Shown here: one piece after another, positions 15,488-24,733 of the stretch
Layout of the letters: the number at the start of each line of letters is the position of its first letter
Numbering within the stretch: position 1 is the stretch's first letter
Notes under the pieces: generated by a model
What the model saw: the letters and a program-made list of their open reading frames with translations, nothing else
Databases searched by the model: none
What the model was told of the DNA's origin: nothing
Translations under genes and position numbers: made by a program
NCBI RefSeq assembly: GCF_024171695.1
Contig: NZ_JAMTCF010000011.1
Span: 171,498-235,497, forward strand
Reading direction: 5' to 3'
Length of the DNA stretch: 64,000 nucleotides
Origin: Actinosynnema pretiosum
GTDB lineage: Bacteria > Actinomycetota > Actinomycetes > Mycobacteriales > Pseudonocardiaceae

Positions 15488-17281
15488 ATGCGCACGACCG
15501 AGCACCGCAGGACCGGACGCCGGGGGACGCCCGGACCGCTCCGGGCGGTCAGCGCGCTGCTGCTCGCGCTCGTGCTCGCCAACCCCGCCACCGCGCTCGC
15601 GGAACCGCTGCCGGGCAACGAAAAGCCCAGCAGCGCCCCCACGAGCAGCGCGGCTCCGAGCAGCGCCGCTCCCGGCGGCGCGACCCCGAGCGGCGCGGTC
15701 CCGAGCGCGGACGTCGCGGCGGAGCGGCTGGAGCTGTCCTCCGGGCACGTGGACCTGGTCGCGGTCTTCCTGGAGGGCGGTGACCTCGTGGTCGCGGGCA
15801 AGGCGGACGTCGACCGCGTCGCCACCCGCTTCGACCCGGCCACCACCACGCTCACCGTCACCGACGCCGCGAAGCGCGCCGCCCCGACCTCGCCCGCCTA
15901 CGGCTTCCTCGGCGTCCCCGGCGGTTCCCCGATCCACGTCATCCCGCAGACCTTCCAGCCCGACGTGCTCTGGGCGGGCTGGAACACCGAGTCCGTGCCG
16001 CGCGGCGCGCTCGCCGGTGACGCGCTCGACCTGGCGCTGGACTCGGCGACCGGCCCCGGCCGGGTCGAGGTGTACCTGTCCGGCGCGGACGGCCCCGAGC
16101 GGGTGTTCAGCTCGCACGACGACCTGCCGCCCCAGCGCGTCGCGGTCCCCACCCACGCCCACGCGAACTGGGCGTTCACCGCGCCCGGCGAGTACGAGCT
16201 CCGGTTCCAGGCCACCGCGACCGCCGCGTCCGGCGAGCCGCTGACCTCCGGCCCGGTCACCTACCACCTCGTGGTCGGTGGCGGCGACACCACTCCGCCG
16301 ACCACCACGACCACCGAGCCGCCCACCCGGCCGACCACCCCCACCACGACCCGCCCGACCACGACGCAGCCCGCGCCGCAGCAGCAGCCGCAGGCCCAGC
16401 CCCGGCAGCAGCCCCAGGCGCAGCAGACCCAAGCCCCCCAACAGCCCCAGGCCGACCGCTGCGTCCCCACCGCCGTCACCCGCACCGTCGAACCCGGCCA
16501 GGTCGAGGTCGTCACCGACGGCCACTTCGACTACGGCCCCGTGGTCGAGGGCAGCGGCCTCGCCGCCCGCGTCAAGGACGACCGCCAGGGCGAACCCGTC
16601 CACCGCGACCCGGCGAGCTACGTCTTCCACCTGGACGACACCGCCCGCACCACCCCGCCCTCGGGCTCCGGCTACGACTTCCTCGGCGGCGGCCCGGTGT
16701 GGATGATCCCGCTGACCCAGCGCTCCGGAATCCCGTGGCTGGGCTGGAACACCCAGCACCCCAGCGTCACCTCGGGCATCACCGGCGACATCACCATGAC
16801 GCTGGAGAACGTCGAGGGCCCCGGCAAGCTCGCCGTCTACGGCCAGGACCCGTTCGGCGGCGTCGGCGACCGCTACTTCGGCACCGCCGAGGGCTTCCCG
16901 CGCTCCACCAAGGTCCCGGTCGGCCGCTCCGGCGTGCACGTCCACGGCGCCTGGGCGTTCACCGCGCCCGGCAGCTACGCGGTCACCTTCACCTTCAGCG
17001 GCGCCCTGAACGGCGCGCAGGCCACCGCCCGCAGCACGCTCGCCTTCCACGTCGGCCCCGGCGACCCGGCCACCGCCCGCCCGAGCGCCCAGGTGGTCGA
17101 GCAGGTCGGCCGCACCGCGAGCGGCGCGGAGTGCGAGATCGACCCGCAAACCCTCGCCAGCACGGGACTCGACGGCTCCGCCGTGGCCGGACTCGCCGTC
17201 GCCGCCGCCCTGCTGATCCCCCTCGGTTTCCTGCTCACCAGCCTGACCACGCTGGCCACGGCCCGCGCCAGGCGTCGCTGA
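15488..17281 (+). CDS. anchored-repeat (choice-of-anchor M) surface protein, LAxTG-type
   Basis: A 597-residue exported protein: a signal peptide in the first ~40 residues, a Ser/Ala/Pro linker, anchored repeat 1 (about 86-262), a Thr/Pro then Gln/Pro-rich linker (about 263-325), repeat 2 (about 343-527), LASTG at 556-560, one membrane helix and a basic tail. Each repeat ends with the hallmark [AG]NWAFTAPGxY or AWAFTAPGSY. LAxTG suits class E sortases, so it is probably wall-linked. ATG 15488 follows GAGGGGGG. A Zur-controlled surface protein that may capture or store zinc near the cognate ABC transporter. Confidence 0.85.
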   Translation: MRTTEHRRTGRRGTPGPLRAVSALLLALVLANPATALAEPLPGNEKPSSAPTSSAAPSSAAPGGATPSGAVPSADVAAERLELSSGHVDLVAVFLEGGDLVVAGKADVDRVATRFDPATTTLTVTDAAKRAAPTSPAYGFLGVPGGSPIHVIPQTFQPDVLWAGWNTESVPRGALAGDALDLALDSATGPGRVEVYLSGADGPERVFSSHDDLPPQRVAVPTHAHANWAFTAPGEYELRFQATATAASGEPLTSGPVTYHLVVGGGDTTPPTTTTTEPPTRPTTPTTTRPTTTQPAPQQQPQAQPRQQPQAQQTQAPQQPQADRCVPTAVTRTVEPGQVEVVTDGHFDYGPVVEGSGLAARVKDDRQGEPVHRDPASYVFHLDDTARTTPPSGSGYDFLGGGPVWMIPLTQRSGIPWLGWNTQHPSVTSGITGDITMTLENVEGPGKLAVYGQDPFGGVGDRYFGTAEGFPRSTKVPVGRSGVHVHGAWAFTAPGSYAVTFTFSGALNGAQATARSTLAFHVGPGDPATARPSAQVVEQVGRTASGAECEIDPQTLASTGLDGSAVAGLAVAAALLIPLGFLLTSLTTLATARARRR

Positions 17282-17388
17282 GCGACCACCCGTCCCGACA
17301 AGGAAGGAGCCGCGCGACCCCCTCCGGCACCACCCGTCCCCACCGCGCCGGTCACCCCGAAGAACCGGCCAGAACCAAGGAAACGGAC

Positions 17389-18867
17389 TTGAACGCAGTG
17401 CAGACCCGGCACCGCAAGCGCCGCTACGCGGCCGTGGCGTCGATGACCGCCCTGGGCCTCGCCCTCGGCTCCCTGGGCGGCGTCGCCGTCGCCCAGGACG
17501 CGAAGCAGGTCGTCTCCGACGGCCACGTCGACCTGTTCTACGTCGACGCCCAGGACTCGACCTACTCCCTGGGCGCCCACACCTCCACCGGCAACGTCGC
17601 GCCCGAGAACCTCCTGGTGCACGCCAAGCCGTCCGTGGCCTCCCGCACGGTCAGCGCCGCCATCGCGACGCTGCCCGGCTGGAAGGCGCAGGGCGAGAAC
17701 TACTACCTGCTGCCGCAGACCTCCCAGGCGGGCCAGGTGTTCGCGGGCTTCGGCTACAGCTCGAACGTCCCGCACGGCACCTCGGTCACCTACACCCTCG
17801 ACGGCGTGACCGGCCCCGGCGCGTTCGCGCTGTGGCAGAACGGCGAGGACGGCCCGAACACCTTCCTGGCCTCCGCCGACGGCGGCCCGAAGTCGTTCAC
17901 CAGCGCCGCCGACCACGAGCACGTCAACTGGGGCTTCACCGAGCAGGGCGACTACGCGGTGGCCGTGCGCGCCACCGTCACCCCGCCCAACACGACCCCG
18001 GTCGACATCGCCCCGGTGACGTACAACTTCCGCGTCGCCGAGGACCTGCCGACCCAGCAGCCCGAGCCGAACGAGCCCGTCGCCACGAAGCTCAGCATCT
18101 CGGGCCTGGCCGGTCACTACCACGCCGGTGGCGTGGCCAGCCTGACCGCCGTGCAGGAGCCCGCCACGGGCGAGGACCACTACCACTGGTTCACCCGCGC
18201 CGAGGGTGAGACCGAGTGGTCGGTCGTCTCCGGCGCGCTGTCCGGCACCTACGGGTTCGTCGTCCGCACCGCCGACGACAACCGCCAGGTCATGGTCAAG
18301 CTCTACGACCACGACCACAAGGTGATCGCCGAGTCCGAGCCGGTCGTCATCGACGTCGACGACCACGGCAACGACCCGGTCAACGGCCCCACCATCACCG
18401 CCACCCTGACCGAGCAGCAGGGCGCGCTGACCGTCAGCGTCGCCCCGGAGAACCGCGAGGTCGACCTGGGCGAGCTGGCCCTCACCGCGGAGGCCGACCG
18501 CTACCGCGCGACCGGCGCCCTCAAGCCGATCACGGTCACCGACACCCGCTCGGAGAACCCCGGCTGGAGCGCCACCGGCCGCGTGCGGTCCTTCACCACG
18601 GTCGACGGCCAGGTCCTCGGCGGCTTCCACCTCGGCTGGACGCCCACCGTCCTCGCGTCCTCCCAGGGCCAGACCGTCAACCCCGGCGCCCCGGTGGAGT
18701 CCGGCTTCACCAGCGGCAACGGCCTGGGCGCGCGTTCGGTGCTGGGCAGCGCGGCGGCAGGTTCCGGTCGCGGCGTCGCGCAGCTGGGCGCCGACCTGAA
18801 GCTGGACGTCCCGGTGGACACCACTCCGGGCACGTACCGGGCGATGCTCATCCTCACGGCCATCTGA
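17389..18867 (+). CDS. His-rich anchored-repeat protein with WxL-like C-terminal domain
   Basis: A 492-residue secreted protein. A signal peptide (about 1-35) is followed by one anchored repeat ([11 protein letters not shown] hallmark), then a middle region with His clusters ([28 protein letters not shown]) that look suited to metal binding, and a C-terminal ~160-residue WxL-like surface domain. TTG 17389 is preferred because AAGGA ends about 7 bases before it; GTG 17398 would be too far. It follows the sortase-type surface gene, and the next gene is a DUF916 protein, the usual WxL partner. Confidence 0.75.
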   Translation: MNAVQTRHRKRRYAAVASMTALGLALGSLGGVAVAQDAKQVVSDGHVDLFYVDAQDSTYSLGAHTSTGNVAPENLLVHAKPSVASRTVSAAIATLPGWKAQGENYYLLPQTSQAGQVFAGFGYSSNVPHGTSVTYTLDGVTGPGAFALWQNGEDGPNTFLASADGGPKSFTSAADHEHVNWGFTEQGDYAVAVRATVTPPNTTPVDIAPVTYNFRVAEDLPTQQPEPNEPVATKLSISGLAGHYHAGGVASLTAVQEPATGEDHYHWFTRAEGETEWSVVSGALSGTYGFVVRTADDNRQVMVKLYDHDHKVIAESEPVVIDVDDHGNDPVNGPTITATLTEQQGALTVSVAPENREVDLGELALTAEADRYRATGALKPITVTDTRSENPGWSATGRVRSFTTVDGQVLGGFHLGWTPTVLASSQGQTVNPGAPVESGFTSGNGLGARSVLGSAAAGSGRGVAQLGADLKLDVPVDTTPGTYRAMLILTAI

Positions 18868-18906
18868 GCCGCCCCTGGGTGACCACCGCGCACGACAACT
18901 GATCAA

Positions 18907-18940
18907 GGCGCGGGCCCGCCGATCCCGGTGGGCCCGCGCC
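18907..18940 (+). terminator. GC-rich hairpin terminator
   Basis: A perfect 11-bp stem (GGCGCGGGCCC, 18907-18917; complement 18930-18940) with a 12-nt loop follows the WxL-like gene. There is no strong T-run; it may attenuate transcription into the DUF916/CobW genes. Confidence 0.6.
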
Positions 18941-18965
18941 CGTGCTTACCCCCGCTGGAGACCTG

Positions 18966-19970
18966 GTGAGACCCGCCCCCCGCGCCGCGACGCTCGTCGT
19001 CGCGCTGCTCGCAGCCCTGATCCCCGCGCCCGCGCACGCCCAACCCGTGCCACCGCCCGAGCCCGGTTCCGCCGAGCGGCAGACCTGGTCCGTCGCCCCG
19101 GCGTCGGCGACCGGACCGGACGGGCGCCCCGGCTTCGAGTACGTGGTGGAGCCGGGGATGCGCTACGACGACCACCTCGCGGTGCGCAACCTCGGCGACG
19201 CCGAGCTGACCGTCGACCTGTACGCGGGCGACGCGGTCAACACCGACACCGGCGGGTTCGACCTGCTGGCCCGCGACGAGCCGTCGACCTCGGTCGGGCG
19301 CTGGACCACCTTGTCCACCAACCAGGTCACCGTGCCGCCGCGCCAGGTGGTCGTGGTCCCGTTCAGCCTCGCCGTTCCCGCCGACGCCGAGCCCGGCGAC
19401 CGGGTGGGCGGCGTGGTGGCGGCGCTGACCACCGGCGCCGACGTGCGGGTCGAGCGCCGCGTCGGCAGCCGGGTGTACGCGCGCGTCGCGGGCGCGGTCA
19501 CCCCCGAGGTCGGCGTCGAGTCGCTGTCCGCCACCTACCGCGCCTCGCTCAACCCGGCGGGCGCGGGCGAGCTGGACGTCACCTACACCGTCGTCAACCG
19601 GGGCAACGTCCGGCTGACCGTACGACCTTCCGTTGTCGCGCAAGGGCTCCTCGGCCTCGGCGAGGTCACCGCCGTCGACGACGCGCTGCCGGAACTGCTG
19701 CCGGGCAACGCGATCACGCTCACCCGCACGATCACCGGCGTGTGGCCGCTGGGCCCGCTGGACGTGCGCGCCACCGCCGAACCCATCGCCTCCGCCGGTC
19801 AACCGCTCGCGGGCTCGGTCGAGGCGGGCGCCGCCGACACGACGGTCTGGGCGCTGTCCTGGACCGCGATCGCGACCCTGCTGCTGCTCGCCGCCATCCT
19901 GCTGGCCCTCTGGCACGTCCGCCGCAAGATCCGCGCGCTGCGCGTCGCCGCCGCAGCCGGAAAACCCTGA
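18966..19970 (+). CDS. DUF916/DUF3324-like WxL-partner membrane protein
   Basis: A 334-residue type I membrane protein: signal peptide with AHA cleavage region, two beta-rich extracellular domains (WSVAPA start, FEYVVEPG, then [15 protein letters not shown] second domain from about residue 185), one membrane helix around residues 288-311 and a basic cytoplasmic tail. The order matches DUF916 plus DUF3324 proteins, which bind WxL proteins at the Gram-positive surface. GTG 18966 has GGAG six bases upstream. CobW follows after 23 bases. Confidence 0.78.
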   Translation: MRPAPRAATLVVALLAALIPAPAHAQPVPPPEPGSAERQTWSVAPASATGPDGRPGFEYVVEPGMRYDDHLAVRNLGDAELTVDLYAGDAVNTDTGGFDLLARDEPSTSVGRWTTLSTNQVTVPPRQVVVVPFSLAVPADAEPGDRVGGVVAALTTGADVRVERRVGSRVYARVAGAVTPEVGVESLSATYRASLNPAGAGELDVTYTVVNRGNVRLTVRPSVVAQGLLGLGEVTAVDDALPELLPGNAITLTRTITGVWPLGPLDVRATAEPIASAGQPLAGSVEAGAADTTVWALSWTAIATLLLLAAILLALWHVRRKIRALRVAAAAGKP

Positions 19971-19993
19971 CCCACCAACGAGAACCCAGGACC

Positions 19994-21127
<1,134 letters not shown>

Positions 21128-21166
21128 CTTGCCCGGACGGGTGATGCGAGCACCGTTCGGGGCAAG
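21128..21166 (+). terminator. hairpin terminator after CobW gene
   Basis: CTTGCCCGGACGG (21128-21140) pairs with CCGTTCGGGGCAAG (21153-21166) with one bulge and one G-T mismatch. It begins at the base after the stop. Confidence 0.55.
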
Positions 21167-21183
21167 CTGCCACCGAGCCCCGC

Positions 21184-21212
21184 TAGGGTCCCCGTGATGA
21201 CAACGACTCTCA
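21184..21212 (+). promoter_or_regulatory. putative leaderless promoter with weak Zur-like box
   Basis: TAGGGT (21184-21189) could be the -10 of a leaderless transcript beginning at or near ATG 21197. TGACAACGACTCTCA (21198-21212) matches the box at 13958 at 11 of 15 positions and takes the same place over the first codons as the box at 7207. Confidence 0.3.
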
Positions 21213-22318
21213 ACAACGTCGCCGACGGGCCCCCGCTCGTCGGCGACGGCGCGCGGCCGGGGCGCGACGCGTTCACCCGCCGCTTCCCCCTGATCGCCCA
21301 GCGCCGCCCGGCCTGCACGCCGCTGGCCCCCAGGGTCGCCGAGCTGTGCGGCCAGGCGCGCGAGGCGGCGCGCACGGGCGTGGCCGCCGACGTGGCCGCC
21401 GCGCACAACCAGGCCGCGCTCATCGCCTCCGACTGCGGCGCGCCCGACCTGGCCGCCCGCTGGTGCCTGCGGCAGCTGGAGCTCGGCCTGCGCCCGCACC
21501 CGCTGGACGCCGCGTCGGCCCGCCTCGCGCTGGCCCCGGTCACGAACCTGGCCCGCCTGCACCTGCGCGCCGACGAGGGCGCGGCGGCGTTCGCGCTGCT
21601 GGACGGACTGGTCACCGCGGTCGAGACGGGCGCTCCCGCCGACGTCCTCGGCGTCGGGCTCCCGGCCGACCTGCTGGACTCGCCGCGCACCCGGCGCGAG
21701 GTCGTGGAGTGGTTGCGCCGCAACCTGCGCACGATCGCCGTCCGCGCGCACGTCGCCGAGGGCCGCTGGACCGAGGCGCACGAGTGGTTGGCCGCGCGAG
21801 GACCCCTCGGCGCCAGGATGCTGGAGGACCGCCAGGTCGCCGTCCTCGCGCGCGCCGAGCGCGGTGACGCGGACGGCGCGCTGGCACTGCTGGCGGCCAC
21901 GGCGCCGGGGGAGCGGTGGGAGGCCGCCGTGACCGCCTGCCTCACCGCCCGCCACCTGCCGGGCACGCGCGTCCCGCCGCTGGACGTGACCGAACCCGGC
22001 CTCGCGGTGTTCCACACCCGCCTCGGCCTGTCGACGATCGACGTGGACGACCGCGCGGCGGCCGAGGTCACCGCCCGCCTGCTGGTGATCGCCACCCGCG
22101 ACGGGTACGCGGCCCGCGAGGTGCTCGCGCACGAGCGCGCCCGCGAGCACCTCACCGCCCGCCAGGTCCACGAGCTGAGCGCGCTGGTGGGGGAGTGCGG
22201 GCTCGACGCGGGCGCCGTCCCACCCGCCCTGCTCGCGGACCTGACGTCGGCGCTGGCGGGCGCCGAGCACGTGCTCGCCTCACACCGAGGCGACCCGCTT
22301 CCCCTTGCGCAGCCGTGA
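21197..22318 (+). CDS. conserved-looking helical protein of unknown function
   Basis: I do not recognise this 373-residue protein. It is almost wholly alpha-helical with repeated Ala/Leu/Arg-rich helix pairs (for example NQAALIASDCGAPDLAARW, LTARHLP, LLVIATRDGY), suggesting TPR-like solenoid packing. It has no signal peptide or membrane segment and contains scattered Cys. The start is ATG 21197 or GTG 21194. Its 3' end overlaps that of the convergent zinc permease gene by 39 bp. A role in zinc homeostasis is only suggested by location and the weak Zur-like box. Confidence 0.65.
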   Translation: MTTTLNNVADGPPLVGDGARPGRDAFTRRFPLIAQRRPACTPLAPRVAELCGQAREAARTGVAADVAAAHNQAALIASDCGAPDLAARWCLRQLELGLRPHPLDAASARLALAPVTNLARLHLRADEGAAAFALLDGLVTAVETGAPADVLGVGLPADLLDSPRTRREVVEWLRRNLRTIAVRAHVAEGRWTEAHEWLAARGPLGARMLEDRQVAVLARAERGDADGALALLAATAPGERWEAAVTACLTARHLPGTRVPPLDVTEPGLAVFHTRLGLSTIDVDDRAAAEVTARLLVIATRDGYAAREVLAHERAREHLTARQVHELSALVGECGLDAGAVPPALLADLTSALAGAEHVLASHRGDPLPLAQP

Positions 22319-23143
22319 GACGACGCCGTGCCGGGGCGCGAAGAACCAGCACAGCAGGAAGATCCCGGTCAGCGCCAGCACGATCAGCCCGCCTGCGGCG
22401 AGGTCGAACGCGTACGACAGGTACAGCCCCACCAGGCTCCCGCCCGCGCCGATCACCGGGGCGAGCACCACCATCGCGCCCAGCCGGTCGGTCAGCAGCC
22501 TGGCCGCCGCCGCCGGGGTCACCAGCAGCGCCAGCACCAGCACGTTCCCGACCGCCTGCAACGAGATCACGATCGCCAGCGTCACCATCACGTACAGCGC
22601 GAGGTCCAGCCAGAACACCGGGAACCCGACCGCGCGCGCCTGCTCCCGGTCCAGCGCCACCGCCGTGAGCCTGCCGTTCAGCACCGCCGCGCACAGCAGC
22701 AGCGCCGCGCCGATCACCGCGACCGCGACGACGTCCGAGTCGCTGATCCCCAGGATCGAGCCGAACAGGAACGACTCCAGCGACCCGCCGTAACCGGGCG
22801 CGGTGCTCAGGATGACGATGCCGAGGCCGAACGCGCCCGCGAAGAAGATCCCGATCACCGAGTCCTCCTTGAGCCGCCGGTTCTGCGCGAACACCGCCAC
22901 CAGCAGGGCCGTGATCACCCCGGCCACCGCGCCGCCGAGTACCAGGTCGACGCCCAGCACGAACGCGATCGCCACACCGGGGAACACCGAGTGCGCCACC
23001 GCGTCCCCGATGAACGCCATGCCGCGCAGCACCACGTGGCTGCCGATCACCCCGCACACCACGCCGGACAGCAGCGCCACCAGCAGCGCGCGCCGCCAGA
23101 AGTCGTACTCCCACGGCGCGGTCAGGAACTCCACGGCGCTCAC
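22280..23143 (-). CDS. ZnuB-type ABC-3 permease of anchored-repeat zinc transporter
   Basis: A 287-residue membrane protein with about eight helices in the ABC-3 (ZnuB/MntB) arrangement: VVLRGMAFIGDAVAHSVFPG near the N-terminus is the family hallmark. GTG 23143 overlaps the ATPase stop (GTGA). In actinobacteria this permease class is linked to anchored-repeat wall proteins. The 3' end overlaps the convergent gene at 21197-22318. Function: zinc (less likely manganese) import. Confidence 0.9.
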   Translation of the reverse strand: MSAVEFLTAPWEYDFWRRALLVALLSGVVCGVIGSHVVLRGMAFIGDAVAHSVFPGVAIAFVLGVDLVLGGAVAGVITALLVAVFAQNRRLKEDSVIGIFFAGAFGLGIVILSTAPGYGGSLESFLFGSILGISDSDVVAVAVIGAALLLCAAVLNGRLTAVALDREQARAVGFPVFWLDLALYVMVTLAIVISLQAVGNVLVLALLVTPAAAARLLTDRLGAMVVLAPVIGAGGSLVGLYLSYAFDLAAGGLIVLALTGIFLLCWFFAPRHGVVSRLRKGKRVASV

Positions 23144-23892
23144 TTCCCCACCCCCAACGACCGCAGCAGCTGCTCGGCCCGGTCCAGTCCGAACGTGCGC
23201 AACCAGATGTCCGTGTCCGCCAGCGCCTTCGGCTCGCCGTCCGCGACGACGGTCCGGTTGAGCAGGCACAACCGGCTGCACAGCGCGGTCGCGGCGGCCA
23301 GGTCGTGCGTGGTCATCAGCACCGCCACCCCCTCGTCCCGCAGCTGCTCCAGCAGCCCGCTCAACAGCTCCTGCGTCGGCACGTCGATGCCGGTGAACGG
23401 CTCGTCCAGCAGCAGCGTCCCCGGCCGCAGCGCGAGCGCCCGAGCCACCAGCACCCGCTGCCGCTGCCCGCCGGACAGCTCGCCGACCGGCCTGCCCGCC
23501 AGGTCGGCCATGCCGACCCGCTCCAACGCCTGCGCCACGGCGGCCCGGTCGTCCGCCGTCTGGCGGCGCAGCACCCCGCGCAGGTGCGTGCGCCCGGTGG
23601 CGACCGCGCCCGCGACGGTGATGGGGAAGTCCCAGGCGAACTCGTGCCGCTGCGGCACGTACCCGACCGACCCCTGGGCCCGCCGCGCGCTGCGCCCGTG
23701 CACCTCGATGCTCCCGCTCTCCAGCGGCAGCAGGCCGAGGACGGTGCGCAGCAGCGTGGTCTTCCCGGCCCCGTTGGGCCCGATCAACCCGACCAGCTCA
23801 CCGCCGCGCAGCTCGAAGTCCACGCCCGACAGCACTTCCCGCCCGCCGAGGCGCACGTTCGCGCCCGCGACGCGGATCACCGGGTCACCCAC
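23140..23892 (-). CDS. ZnuC-type ABC ATPase of anchored-repeat zinc transporter
   Basis: A 250-residue ABC ATPase with Walker A GPNGAGKTT, Q-loop VPQRHEF, signature LSGGQ, Walker B LLLDEPFTGID and H-loop TTHD. The VPQR-xxF-WDFPITV region is typical of zinc/manganese transporters. It lies between the permease (4-nt overlap) and the wall-anchored protein (8-nt overlap), so translation is coupled across the operon. Confidence 0.93.
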   Translation of the reverse strand: MGDPVIRVAGANVRLGGREVLSGVDFELRGGELVGLIGPNGAGKTTLLRTVLGLLPLESGSIEVHGRSARRAQGSVGYVPQRHEFAWDFPITVAGAVATGRTHLRGVLRRQTADDRAAVAQALERVGMADLAGRPVGELSGGQRQRVLVARALALRPGTLLLDEPFTGIDVPTQELLSGLLEQLRDEGVAVLMTTHDLAAATALCSRLCLLNRTVVADGEPKALADTDIWLRTFGLDRAEQLLRSLGVGK

Positions 23893-24733
23893 GGGACCTC
23901 ACCACCTTGCGCCGCAACAGGAACCCGATCGCCAGCACCGCTGCCGCCGCGCCACCGATCCAGGGCCACGGGGTCTGCTCCCGCTCTCCACCCGCGCTCT
24001 CCCCACTTGCGCTCTCCCCACCTGCGCTCTCCTCGCCGGTGGGCGCTCCACCGCTCGGCGGGGTGACCGCGAACGCCGCGTTCGGGTCCCCGCCCCCGAC
24101 GTGCACCCGGAGCACCGCCCGGTCGGCGCGCCCGTCGGCCGCAGCCATCTCGACGTCGAGCGCGTACGAGCCCGGCGCGGTGAACACCCAGTTGCCGTGC
24201 GCGTGCGTGCCCAGCTCGACCCCGGTCTCCTGCGGGAACCCCTTGGCACCGCTGAAGACCACCTCGGGCTTGCCGAAGTTCCCGTTGAGGAACAGCTCGA
24301 ACCCGCCCGGCCCGGTCACCCCGTGCAGCCGCCAGTCCACCTCGCGCCCGCCCGACCCGGCGATGCTCGGGTCCTGCGTGTTCCAGCCGGGCCAGACCAC
24401 ACCCGCGCTCTGCGCCTGCGGGAGCACCCACACCTCGCTGCCCGCCGTGCCGAGGAACGCGTAGGCCGGGTCGTCCGGAACGACGGTCCTGACCGAGTCC
24501 GGCACGTGCAGCACCACGTCACCGGGTTCCCGCCACACCGGCTCAGCGCCGCTGTCGTCGCGCAGCTGCACGACCCACTTCCCGTCCACCACGCGCGGTC
24601 CGAGGTCGACGTGCCCGTCGGCGATCACCACCCGCTCGCCGTCCTGAGCCTGAGCCTGAGCCTGCGCCGCAGGGGCGATGGCCGCCACCGCCACCGCCGC
24701 TACCACTGCCGCTGCCGCGATCAGCCGAGACAC
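23885..24733 (-). CDS. transporter-linked anchored-repeat wall protein
   Basis: A 282-residue protein: signal peptide (about 1-24), one complete anchored repeat (about 30-205; GHVDLGP at the start, HAHGNWVFTAPGSY at the end), a Gly/Glu/Ser linker built from a 15-bp tandem repeat, one membrane helix and a basic tail. No sortase motif is visible, so it is a membrane-anchored surface protein. GTG 24733 overlaps the binding-protein gene by 13 bases. Matches the protein class encoded with actinobacterial anchored-repeat ABC transporters. Confidence 0.85.
   Translation of the reverse strand: MSRLIAAAAVVAAVAVAAIAPAAQAQAQAQDGERVVIADGHVDLGPRVVDGKWVVQLRDDSGAEPVWREPGDVVLHVPDSVRTVVPDDPAYAFLGTAGSEVWVLPQAQSAGVVWPGWNTQDPSIAGSGGREVDWRLHGVTGPGGFELFLNGNFGKPEVVFSGAKGFPQETGVELGTHAHGNWVFTAPGSYALDVEMAAADGRADRAVLRVHVGGGDPNAAFAVTPPSGGAPTGEESAGGESASGESAGGEREQTPWPWIGGAAAAVLAIGFLLRRKVVRSRG
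23988..24032. repeat. three 15-bp in-frame tandem repeats
   Basis: Three copies of CCACCYGCGCTCTCC-like units encode GESAG/GESAS steps of the stalk between the anchored repeat and the membrane helix. Copy number may vary between strains. Confidence 0.8.

Noticed and set aside
16320..16460. Low-complexity Thr/Pro/Gln tract as a possible CRISPR or tandem repeat array
   Set aside because: It is an in-frame linker between two folded repeats of a surface protein; no regular DNA repeat unit.
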